Positions 1-7,296 of a stretch of 64,000 nucleotides of DNA are shown here, one piece after another. The stretch is from contig JAVSMN010000001.1 in the NCBI GenBank assembly GCA_032027205.1, positions 744,001 to 808,000 of the forward strand, given 5' to 3'. The first letter of the stretch is position 1, and each line of letters starts with the position of its first letter. Position numbers and translations under genes: made by a program. The notes below the pieces were generated by a model. The model did not search any database and was not told where the DNA came from. It saw only the letters and a list, made by a program, of their open reading frames with translations. This DNA is from Zeimonas sp032027205. Lineage in GTDB: Bacteria; Pseudomonadota; Gammaproteobacteria; Burkholderiales; Burkholderiaceae_E.

Positions 1-1
1 C

Positions 2-178
2 AGCGCGCGCTTCGCCGACGAGCTGCTCGAACGCACCTTCGTCTCGGTCGTGCCGGGGATGGACTTCGGTGTGCACGAAGCCCAGGGCCACCTGCGCATC
101 TCGTATGCGACGTCGATGGATCGCATCGAAGAGGCGGTCTCGCGCATCGGGCGCTACCTGCAACACGATCGACGCTGA
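2..178 (+). CDS. Aminotransferase class I/II, C-terminal fragment (5' end outside window)
   Basis: Only the last 58 codons are present. The reading frame enters at base 2 and stops at TGA 176-178. The peptide contains the fold-type I PLP aminotransferase C-terminal pattern: a FADELLERT helix, then VSVVPGMDFG, then HLRISYATSMDRIEEAVSRI. The Arg in HLRISYA matches the conserved residue that binds the substrate carboxylate in aspartate-aminotransferase-like enzymes. The family assignment rests on this tail alone, so substrate specificity cannot be given. A lytic transglycosylase gene converges on it 54 bp downstream. Confidence 0.75.
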   Translation, partial: SARFADELLERTFVSVVPGMDFGVHEAQGHLRISYATSMDRIEEAVSRIGRYLQHDRR

Positions 179-232
179 ACTGCGGCGCGCAATGCGCGTC
201 GCCACGCCGCGCTCAGCGCAGTGCGCCTGCGC

Positions 233-1564
233 TCAGAGCTCTTCCTGCGCCTTGGCTTCGGACAGCGTCGGTGCGCGCAGCGCGCTGTACGCCTGTCGCG
301 ACGACGAAGCGGACGGGTTCTCGATCGCGACCGGCTTCGCCACGCGCGGCTGCGCTTCGGCCATCGCGATCTGCGTAGCGGCGGGAGCCGCTACAGGCGG
401 CTTCGCACCGTCGCGAGCGGCTGCGGCGATGCGCGCGCGTTCGGTGAGCACCTTGTTGCCGTAGCCGAAGTCGTGCGGCAGCAGCGCCGCGCCGACGTAG
501 GACTTCAGCGCACCTTCGACGCTGCCCTCGCGCACCAGGTACTCCTTCAGGATGCGCGAGCCGACCGTGATGTTCGCCACCGGGTCGAGCGCCGCGCGCG
601 CGCCGCCGAAAGGAGCGAACTTGTCGAGGTGCACACGCGTGAGCACCTGCATCAGGCCCTGCGCGCCGGCGGAACTGCGCGCGTTCGGATTGAAGCTCGA
701 CTCGATCGACATGACGGCGAGCACGAGATACGGGTCGATGCGGAACTCGCCGGCGGCGCGAAACGCGTGAGCGACGAAACGCTGCACGTCGTCCAGGTTC
801 ACGCGATAGCGACGCGCGACGAATCGCGAGATGTTGCGCTGCTCGGTCGAGAGCTTCAGCGGCGAGAGCGTGTCGCGCTCGATCGCCGTGACTACGAAGT
901 TCAAGGAAGATGCGCCTTGCGGGAAGAAGGACGCGCCCTGCGGGAGAGAAGACGCGCCTTGCGCGAGGTCCGCGCCGACCGTGGGCTGCGGCGCCCGCGC
1001 CGCTTCCTTCGATGGCGTTGAATCCGCCGGCGGAGCCCGCGGTTCGGCCTCCGTCGACGCGACCGGTTTCACGACGTCGCCCAGCAGCGAGATGGCCTCG
1101 AGCGGCGACGCGGCGGACCAGTTCTCGAAGGCGCTCGTCGATGCCGTGTGCAGCAGTCGATCGCCAACGTGGTGAGCCGACCCCTCGCCGCTGCGCTGCA
1201 TTGCGCGCTGTTCGGCGCGCACCTGCAGCCAGCGGTCGCCGATGCGAGCGACGGGCGCGCTTCGTGCCTCGCCGCGATGTCGCACGTCGGCTTGCGTCGA
1301 CGGTTTTCGACGCTCGGTGGACGCGATCGTGTCGCCTGCGCCGTTGGCGGCGCGCTGGGCTATGTCGATCACCTGCACCAGCCCCGACGAAGGCAGCGAG
1401 GCGTCGACCGACAGGACATCGATCGACGACGCGGCGCGCGGCAGCGGGATCGACGCGACGGCCACCAGCGCGGCCACCGGAGCGACGGCGCGCACGAAAC
1501 GCGCCGCTCCGATGGTTCGCACGAGCACGGCGAACAACGCACCGACCTGATGCTGCTGCAGCAT
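233..1564 (-). CDS. Lytic transglycosylase (SLT domain), membrane-anchored or exported
   Basis: 443 aa. The N-terminus has a hydrophobic segment (about residues 5-45) that looks like a signal peptide or membrane anchor. A long low-complexity region follows, including a short PQGASxxPQGASS repeat. The SLT domain is at about residues 240-370. It contains VMSIESSFNPNARS with the presumed catalytic Glu, then SAGAQGLMQV and a later NITVGSRILKEYL, all typical of family 1 lytic transglycosylases that cleave peptidoglycan to 1,6-anhydro products. The start at 1564 is chosen because GGAAGGAG lies about 6 bases upstream; a longer frame to 1591 lacks a comparable site. It is divergent from ubiD. Confidence 0.85.
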   Translation of the reverse strand: MLQQHQVGALFAVLVRTIGAARFVRAVAPVAALVAVASIPLPRAASSIDVLSVDASLPSSGLVQVIDIAQRAANGAGDTIASTERRKPSTQADVRHRGEARSAPVARIGDRWLQVRAEQRAMQRSGEGSAHHVGDRLLHTASTSAFENWSAASPLEAISLLGDVVKPVASTEAEPRAPPADSTPSKEAARAPQPTVGADLAQGASSLPQGASFFPQGASSLNFVVTAIERDTLSPLKLSTEQRNISRFVARRYRVNLDDVQRFVAHAFRAAGEFRIDPYLVLAVMSIESSFNPNARSSAGAQGLMQVLTRVHLDKFAPFGGARAALDPVANITVGSRILKEYLVREGSVEGALKSYVGAALLPHDFGYGNKVLTERARIAAAARDGAKPPVAAPAATQIAMAEAQPRVAKPVAIENPSASSSRQAYSALRAPTLSEAKAQEEL

Positions 1565-1868
1565 CCAGACTCCTTCCGGCTCTCGCCGCACGCACCGCCG
1601 GCGTGGCGGTCGTCATCGAGCCCGCGTCAGACGCAATGCGGGCCTCTCTCTTCGTTCGTTGCCCTTCGGTGCTTTGCCGAAGGGATCTCACGCATGCAGC
1701 AGTGCAGCTGCGTTGGCCTCGAATTGGATCGAAGCGCGATGTTTCGCCTGGCTGTGCAGCGGCCGTCGGGCGACGGGCGGGCGAAACGGTTCGGATTCTA
1801 TTGAGCAAGTCGCGGATTGGTCAACCCGAACGTTTCACGATGTGCAAACAATTGCACGGCACACGACG
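1565..1868. promoter_or_regulatory. Divergent intergenic region between lytic transglycosylase and ubiD
   Basis: About 300 bases with no convincing gene. It holds an 8-bp perfect inverted repeat, CCCTTCGG (1662-1669) and CCGAAGGG (1677-1684), and a short palindrome GTGCAA-ACAA-TTGCAC (1842-1857) ending 11 bases before the ubiD ATG. The second could be an operator. I could not identify convincing -35/-10 pairs for either gene. Confidence 0.4.
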
Positions 1869-3467
1869 ATGACACAATGCCGTCAGCTTCGCTCCGTGAC
1901 GCGTATCTTGAAATACAACGACCTGCGCGATTTCGTTGCAAAACTCGATGCGATCGGCGAATTGCGGCGCATCGCAGCGCCGGTTTCGCCGCGACTCGAA
2001 ATGACCGTGATCGCGGATCGCGTATTGCGCTCGGGCGGGCCCGCGCTGCTCTTCGAGCGGCCGCACGACAGCGGCCGCGACTACTCGATGCCGGTGCTCG
2101 CGAACCTGTTCGGCACGACGAAGCGCGTCGCCGCCGGACTCGGTGCCGAATCGACGCAGGCGCTTCGCGAGATCGGAGAACTGCTGGCCTGGTTGAAGGA
2201 ACCCGAGCCGCCGCGCGGACTGCGCGACGCGTGGGACAAGTGGCCGATGCTGCGCCAGGCAATGAAGATGTCGCCGCGCGAGATCGCGTCGCGCGTGCCG
2301 TGCCAGGAGATCGTTCTCGAGGGCGACGCGGTCGATCTGGCGAAGCTGCCGGTGCAGACCTGCTGGCCGGACGACGCCGGTCCGCTGATCACCTGGGGGC
2401 TCGTCGTCACGCGCGGCCCGCAGCGCCCGCGACAGAACCTGGGCATCTATCGGCAACAGGTGATCGGCGCGAACCGCGTCATCATGCGCTGGCTCGCGCA
2501 TCGCGGCGGCGCGCTCGATTTCCGCGAGCACGCGCATGCGCACCCGGGCGAACCGTTCCCTATCGCCGTTGCTCTCGGCGCCGACCCGGCGACGATGCTC
2601 GCCGCGGTGACGCCGATCCCGGACACGCTGTCCGAATACCAGTTCGCCGGCCTGCTGCGCGGTGCGCGCACCGAACTCGCGCGCTGCATCGGCAGCGCGC
2701 TGCAGGTTCCGTCGCGCGCCGAGATCGTGCTGGAAGGATCGATCCTTCCCGATCCCGATTTCGTGCGCACCCGCGCGAACGCGCGGGCGCTCGGCCACGA
2801 AGGCGAGCTGCCGCCAGTCGCGCGCTGCGGATGGGAGATGGCGATCGAGGGCCCCTTCGGCGATCACACGGGTTACTACAACGAGCGCGAGTGGTTTCCC
2901 GTGTTCGCCATCGATCGAATCACGATGCGGCGCGACGCGATCTATCACAGCACGTATACCGGCAAGCCGCCCGATGAGCCGGCGGTGCTCGGTCTAGCCT
3001 TGAACGAGGTGTTCGTTCCGATCCTGCGCCGGCAGTTTCCCGAGATCGTCGACTTCTACCTTCCACCGGAAGGCTGCTCGTATCGCATCGCAATCGTGTC
3101 GATGCGCAAGCAGTATCCGGGACACGCCAAGCGAGTGATGTTCGGCATCTGGAGCTTCCTGCGCCAGTTCATGTACACGAAGTTCGTCGTCGTCGTCGAC
3201 GACGACGTCGACGCGCGCGACTGGAAGGAGGTGATCTGGGCGATGACCACGCGCGTCGATCCGGCTCGCGATGCGACGATCGTCGAGAACACGCCGATCG
3301 ATTCGCTGGACTTCGCCTCGCCGGTATCGGGCCTCGGCTCGAAGATCGGCATCGACGCGACCAACAAGTGGCCCGGCGAAACGACGCGCGAATGGGGACG
3401 CGCGATCAGGATCGACGCACAGACTCGACGACGGGTCGATGCGATCTGGAGCGAACTCGGGCTGTAG
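1869..3467 (+). CDS. ubiD: UbiD, 4-hydroxy-3-polyprenylbenzoate decarboxylase
   Basis: 532 aa from the ATG at 1869. UbiD uses prenylated FMN to decarboxylate the 3-polyprenyl-4-hydroxybenzoate intermediate of ubiquinone synthesis. The C-terminal half matches the E. coli enzyme closely: EGPFGDHTGYYNE, IYHSTYTGKPPDEP, LPPEGCSYRIAIVS, SFLRQFMYTKFVVV, SPVSGLGSKIGIDATNKWPG. E. coli UbiD begins with MDAMKYNDLRDF, and the matching KYNDLRDF here lies 14 residues in. A GTG at 1896 or TTG at 1908 is therefore a possible true start. The 3' end overlaps the convergent VanZ-like gene by 62 bp. No ubiX is present in the window. Confidence 0.95.
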   Translation: MTQCRQLRSVTRILKYNDLRDFVAKLDAIGELRRIAAPVSPRLEMTVIADRVLRSGGPALLFERPHDSGRDYSMPVLANLFGTTKRVAAGLGAESTQALREIGELLAWLKEPEPPRGLRDAWDKWPMLRQAMKMSPREIASRVPCQEIVLEGDAVDLAKLPVQTCWPDDAGPLITWGLVVTRGPQRPRQNLGIYRQQVIGANRVIMRWLAHRGGALDFREHAHAHPGEPFPIAVALGADPATMLAAVTPIPDTLSEYQFAGLLRGARTELARCIGSALQVPSRAEIVLEGSILPDPDFVRTRANARALGHEGELPPVARCGWEMAIEGPFGDHTGYYNEREWFPVFAIDRITMRRDAIYHSTYTGKPPDEPAVLGLALNEVFVPILRRQFPEIVDFYLPPEGCSYRIAIVSMRKQYPGHAKRVMFGIWSFLRQFMYTKFVVVVDDDVDARDWKEVIWAMTTRVDPARDATIVENTPIDSLDFASPVSGLGSKIGIDATNKWPGETTREWGRAIRIDAQTRRRVDAIWSELGL

Positions 3468-4635
3468 CGCGTTCGCCCGGCCGATCGGTGAGCAGCCACG
3501 CCACCACGAAGGCGAGCCCGACGATGAGCGCCGGCGACGTGTCGGCGGTGCGTCCCGGAATCGCGCGCTGCGCGAGTTCGAGCGCGAGCAGCACGGCCAC
3601 GGCGAGCGATCCGACGACCACCGTTGAACGCGCGCGCGTCCCCATCCAGCGCAGGGCGAGCACCAGCACGAAGGCGAACCAGCAGAAATAGAGCGTGAAG
3701 TCGAGCGCGGCGAGAAGGCTGCCGCGGCCGACGAGCGGCCACCACGAGAAGCGCCCGCCGATCGCCCAGCCGGGATGGCCCGGCGCGAGCTCGTAGACGA
3801 GGACCGACACGAACGCGAGCGCCGGCGCGATGCGCGCAAGCCGGCCGTCGGAGCCGGGAACGAGCAGCACGAGGGAAACCGCCGCACCGAGCGTGACGCC
3901 GGCGAGTTCGGACCAGGAGAGCGCGCGCCACTCGAGCAATACCTGCGCGCCGATCGCCAGCGCGATCGTCGCTACCAGTGCGACCGAGGCGCTCCGGCGT
4001 CGAGCGACGAGCGCGCGCAGCGCCGCGGCGACTGCCATCCACGCGAAGGCGTGCCGGGCAACCGCCCACGCGTCGAGCGACGGCGCGACGCCCAGGAACG
4101 CGAGGTTCGCGCGGATCGTGCCGACGTCGAGCGTGAATCGCCACGGCACGGTCGACGTCGCGAGCCACGTGCCGACGACGAGCCACGCAGCAAGCGTCAC
4201 CGGAAGGGCTGCGCGCACGCCTCGCCCTTTCCGTCGCGAAAGCGACTGCAGCAGCGCGGCGGCCGCCGGCAACGCGACGAAACCGAGCGTGGCGCCCGCC
4301 GAATTCGTCGCCCAGTCGATCCAGCTCGACACGCGCCCGCCCAGGCACGCCTGCGCGACCTCCATCGACAGCGAGAACATCACGACGACGAGCCACGCGA
4401 CGAGGCGCACCGCCGCCCCTTTGAACGACGCAGCGAGCGAGGCCGCGAGCAGCCCGGCCGGAACGTAGGCGACGAGATTGGCCAGTGCGTCGCCTCCGGA
4501 CCACCTGCCGCCGGGGTCGAGCAGTGGCGCCGCGCATGGTTTCGCCCAGCCGCCGGCGAGCGACTGATAGGCGACGAACGCCAGGTACAGCCCGAGCGCG
4601 GCGGCGAGCGCGAAACGCCGCTCAGCCGTTCTCAC
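3406..4635 (-). CDS. VanZ-like family integral membrane protein
   Basis: 409 aa from a GTG start at 4635, which has a weak AAGG upstream. It contains many hydrophobic segments and two VanZ-like blocks. The first has NLVAYVPAGLLAA, then SLSMEVAQACLGGRVSSWIDWATNSAGATLG; the second, near the C-terminus, has LALELAQRAIPGRTADTSPALI. The pattern E-x-x-Q-x-x-(5-6)-R-x(2-4)-D-x(3)-N is the VanZ-family signature. VanZ gives low-level teicoplanin resistance in enterococci, but proteobacterial homologues have no established role. The frame is open far upstream, but that part is antisense to hemN and is not coding. It is divergent from hemN. Confidence 0.8.
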   Translation of the reverse strand: MRTAERRFALAAALGLYLAFVAYQSLAGGWAKPCAAPLLDPGGRWSGGDALANLVAYVPAGLLAASLAASFKGAAVRLVAWLVVVMFSLSMEVAQACLGGRVSSWIDWATNSAGATLGFVALPAAAALLQSLSRRKGRGVRAALPVTLAAWLVVGTWLATSTVPWRFTLDVGTIRANLAFLGVAPSLDAWAVARHAFAWMAVAAALRALVARRRSASVALVATIALAIGAQVLLEWRALSWSELAGVTLGAAVSLVLLVPGSDGRLARIAPALAFVSVLVYELAPGHPGWAIGGRFSWWPLVGRGSLLAALDFTLYFCWFAFVLVLALRWMGTRARSTVVVGSLAVAVLLALELAQRAIPGRTADTSPALIVGLAFVVAWLLTDRPGERATARVRSRSHRPVVESVRRS

Positions 4636-4734
4636 GGACCTTCGTCCAGCGCCGGATTGTCCCGAGCCGCAGCATCGGGCGATTATCGGCGCAGTCGAGG
4701 CGATCCGGACCCGCGGCGATATAATCCTGAGGAC

Positions 4735-6132
4735 ATGACTGCCGCCTCGCGCGAACCGCTGGTGATCGATGCCGAACTGCTCGAGCGCTTCGGCGGCCGC
4801 GGACCTCGCTACACCTCCTATCCCACTGCCGACCGCTTCGACGAGCGGGTCGACGCAGCGCGCTATGCGCGCGCGCTCGTCGAACGCGCCGACCGCCGCG
4901 GCGAACCGCTGGGCCTGTACGTGCACATCCCGTTCTGCCGGGTCATCTGCTACTACTGCGCCTGCAACAAGATCGGCACCAAGCACGTCGAGCAGTCCAC
5001 GCCGTACCTCGAGGCGCTGCGGCGCGAGATGGGCCTCGTCACCGATCTCACCGGCCGCGGGCAGACCGTGCGCCACCTGCACTTCGGCGGCGGCACGCCC
5101 ACCTTCATGCCCGACGCGGAACTGGGCCAGCTTTTCGATTCGATGCGCGAGTATTTCGAGTTCGCCGAAGACGGCGAATACTCGATCGAGGTCGACCCCC
5201 GCACGGTCGGCCCGCAGCGCATCCGCGCATTGCGCAGCATGGGCCTGAACCGCATCAGCCTGGGCGTGCAGGACTTCGACCCCACGGTGCAGGCGGCCGT
5301 CAACCGCATCCAGTCGTACGAACAGACGGTCGCGCTGATCGAGGCCGCGCGCGACTGCGGCTTCCGGTCGATCAACGTCGACCTCATCTACGGACTGCCG
5401 AAGCAGAACCCGGAGAGCTTTCGCGAAACGCTGCGCAAGACGATCACCGCCGCGCCCGATCGCATCGCGCTCTATCACTATGCGCATCTGCCCACGCTGT
5501 TCAAGCCGCAGCGGCGCATCTCCGAGGCCGACCTGCCCTCGTCGGAAGCGAAGGCGCGCATGTTCGAAACGGCCGTCTCGATGTTCGAGGCCGCCGGCTA
5601 TCTGCACCTCGGGCTCGACCACTTCGCGCACGAGAACGACGAGCTCGCGATCGCACAGCGCGAGGGGCGGCTGCATCGCAACTTCCAGGGCTATTGCTCG
5701 CACGATTCGGGCGACCTGATCGCGCTGGGAGTGTCGGCCATCTCGTCGGTGGGTGACGTCTACGCGCAGAACGACAAGGTGCTCGACGGCTATTACCGGC
5801 GCATCGAGCGCGGCGAACTGCCCATCGTGCGAGGCATCGCGCTCGACGAAGACGACTTCGTCCGCCGCGAGGCGATCCAGTCGCTGATGTGCGACTTCTC
5901 GCTCGACTGGGACGCGCTCGACGCGCGTCGCGGCATCGACAGCCGCAAGTGGCTGGCCGATGCGCAGGCGTCGCTGGCGCCGCTGGTCGAGGCCGGCGCC
6001 GTGCGCGTCGACGAGCGCGGCATCGAAGTGCTGCCGCGCGGGCGCCTGCTCGTGCGGGCAGTCGCGATGGCCTTCGACCGGCACCTGGCCGAGCATGCGG
6101 CGGGAGGCGCCGGCTATTCGCGCATCGCCTGA
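4735..6132 (+). CDS. hemN: Oxygen-independent coproporphyrinogen III oxidase
   Basis: 465 aa. This radical-SAM enzyme converts coproporphyrinogen III to protoporphyrinogen IX without oxygen, in heme synthesis in the cytoplasm. The iron-sulfur motif is HIPFCRVICYYC, with cysteines at 68, 72 and 75 plus the HemN-typical extra Cys at 77. It also has RYTSYPTADRF near the N-terminus, HFGGGTPTF (SAM binding) and ISLGVQDFDPTVQ. Length and motifs fit true HemN rather than the shorter HemW group. The ATG at 4735 follows TGAGGA. A TATAAT at 4720-4725 is too close to be an ordinary -10 unless the transcript is leaderless. No clear FNR box was seen. The next gene starts immediately after the stop. Confidence 0.95.
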   Translation: MTAASREPLVIDAELLERFGGRGPRYTSYPTADRFDERVDAARYARALVERADRRGEPLGLYVHIPFCRVICYYCACNKIGTKHVEQSTPYLEALRREMGLVTDLTGRGQTVRHLHFGGGTPTFMPDAELGQLFDSMREYFEFAEDGEYSIEVDPRTVGPQRIRALRSMGLNRISLGVQDFDPTVQAAVNRIQSYEQTVALIEAARDCGFRSINVDLIYGLPKQNPESFRETLRKTITAAPDRIALYHYAHLPTLFKPQRRISEADLPSSEAKARMFETAVSMFEAAGYLHLGLDHFAHENDELAIAQREGRLHRNFQGYCSHDSGDLIALGVSAISSVGDVYAQNDKVLDGYYRRIERGELPIVRGIALDEDDFVRREAIQSLMCDFSLDWDALDARRGIDSRKWLADAQASLAPLVEAGAVRVDERGIEVLPRGRLLVRAVAMAFDRHLAEHAAGGAGYSRIA

Positions 6133-6663
6133 ATGGCGCGAATCCCCTACGTTCCCGCCGACATCGCCGAGCCGAGCGAGATCGTCGCTGCCGTGCGCGC
6201 CCGCCGAGGCGGCGCGTTGCTGCATCTCGACCGGATGCTGCTGCACAGCCCTGCGCTGGCCGCCGGCTGGAACGCGTACCTCGGGGCCGTACGCACGCAA
6301 CTCACGCTGGCGCCGAAACTGCGCGAACTCGCCATGTGCGTCGTCGCCGTGCTCAACGGCGCCGAATACGAGTTCGTCCAGCACTCGCCGGAGTTTCGCA
6401 AGGCCGGCGGCACGCAGGCGCAGCTCGACGCGCTGCGCGATCCCGATGCCGCCCGGCGGGACGAGACGAATTTCGACGCGACCGAACGCGCCGCGCTCGC
6501 CGTCGCGATCGCAAGCACCCGCACGGTGCAGGTGCCCGAAGCCGACTTCCTCGCGCTGGCCGGTCTGCTCGGCGAGCGTGCCACGGTCGAGTTCGTCGCG
6601 ACGGTTGCCACCTACAACATGGTGTCCCGCTTCCTCGTCGCGCTGGGCATCGAGCCGGAGTGA
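6133..6663 (+). CDS. Carboxymuconolactone decarboxylase-family (AhpD-fold) protein
   Basis: 176 aa. The ATG follows directly on the hemN TGA, so the two are probably co-transcribed and translationally coupled. The sequence has the CMD/AhpD helical core: TLAPKLRELAMCVVAVLNGAEYEFVQH, with the E-Y-E-F-x-x-H element of the family, and later ATVEFVATVATYNMVSRFL. The CxxC redox pair of AhpD itself is absent (only one Cys, at about residue 75). It is therefore more likely a decarboxylase-like or uncharacterised family member than a peroxidase partner. The link to heme synthesis is by position only. Confidence 0.8.
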   Translation: MARIPYVPADIAEPSEIVAAVRARRGGALLHLDRMLLHSPALAAGWNAYLGAVRTQLTLAPKLRELAMCVVAVLNGAEYEFVQHSPEFRKAGGTQAQLDALRDPDAARRDETNFDATERAALAVAIASTRTVQVPEADFLALAGLLGERATVEFVATVATYNMVSRFLVALGIEPE

Positions 6664-6688
6664 TCGACGAACGCCGGGGGCGCGGCGC

Positions 6689-6717
6689 TTGACAGCTCCG
6701 GATAAAACCCGTACCCT
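6689..6717 (+). promoter_or_regulatory. Candidate sigma70 promoter for the cold-shock gene
   Basis: TTGACA (6689-6694) is separated by 17 bp from TACCCT (6712-6717). It would give a 5' leader of about 150 bases before the cold-shock protein ATG at 6880. Long structured leaders are usual for cspA-type genes. Confidence 0.55.
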
Positions 6718-6879
6718 GCGCCGCGCATACTGAACGAATGGTCCATCTTTGCGTGTCCAGCCGGCCTGCTCTTCCAGGGCAGCGCGTCTCGAATACCTGA
6801 TTGTTCCTCTTGATCTGTCTGCCGCCGCGGCGAAGACGCCCCGGTGTATTTCCGAACGCGTAACGAATGGAGCGCAAAC

Positions 6880-7092
6880 ATGAGCAATCGAGTGACCGGC
6901 GTGGTCAAGTGGTTCAACGAGTCGAAGGGTTTCGGTTTCATCGCCCCCGATGACGGCAGCGCGGATCTCTTCGCGCACTTCTCCGAAATCCAGGGAAGCG
7001 GATTCAAGACGCTGCAGGAACAGCAGCGCGTCGAGTTCGCCGTCAAGCAGGGTCCGAAAGGCCTGCAGGCGTCGGCGATCCGCCCGCTGTAA
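6880..7092 (+). CDS. Cold-shock protein, CspA family
   Basis: 70 aa, a single cold-shock domain (OB fold) that binds single-stranded nucleic acid. RNP1 is KGFGFI, RNP2 is LFAHF, and the start MSNRVTGVVKWFNESKGFGF is canonical. The ATG at 6880 has GGAG about 9 bases upstream; an in-frame extension to 6844 adds 12 residues unlike the family. The leader of about 150 bases suggests post-transcriptional control by temperature, as known for cspA. Two strong hairpins follow the gene. It is one of several possible csp paralogues, so no specific letter is assigned. Confidence 0.95.
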   Translation: MSNRVTGVVKWFNESKGFGFIAPDDGSADLFAHFSEIQGSGFKTLQEQQRVEFAVKQGPKGLQASAIRPL

Positions 7093-7131
7093 TAGAAAGA
7101 ACTGGAGCGGCCGACCGGCCGCCTCCGGTTG

Positions 7132-7165
7132 AACGAACGACCGCCTGGCGGTCGTTTCGTTTTTT
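7132..7165 (+). terminator. Rho-independent terminator of the cold-shock gene
   Basis: A nearly perfect hairpin: AACGA then ACGACCGCC, one-base loop region T, then GGCGGTCGT and TTCGTT, followed by a T run (7156-7165). A smaller hairpin (GCGGCCGACCGGCCGC, 7107-7122) precedes it. Confidence 0.85.
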
Positions 7166-7189
7166 AACGACCGCCGCCCGGCGGTCGTT
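7166..7189 (+). repeat. Second hairpin with the same stem as the preceding terminator
   Basis: AACGACCGCC, loop GCCC, GGCGGTCGTT. The stem core ACGACCGCC/GGCGGTCGT is identical to that of the terminator immediately upstream, so the unit is tandemly duplicated. Confidence 0.7.
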
Positions 7190-7296
7190 TCGCTTCCGGC
7201 GTCTCGTTCACAGTCGGTCGAGCGAGGCGGCTATTCGCGGGGCAGTGACCGAGTCCGGCGCAAAATCGCGACAACCGGGCGCTGCACGCATGCCGC

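Noticed and set aside
213..1808. 531-codon minus-strand frame and several plus-strand frames over the lytic transglycosylase
   Set aside because: Arg-rich shadows; only the frame ending at 233 contains the SLT domain.
4697..4725. Promoter with TATAAT for hemN
   Set aside because: The TATAAT is only 9 bases before the ATG and no -35 is seen at 16-18 bp; it would require a leaderless transcript despite a good ribosome-binding site.
4636..6978. Upstream extension of the VanZ-like frame to about 1190 codons
   Set aside because: The extension is antisense to hemN and the carboxymuconolactone-family gene, and has no membrane or domain pattern; a GTG at 4635 gives a normal VanZ-like protein.
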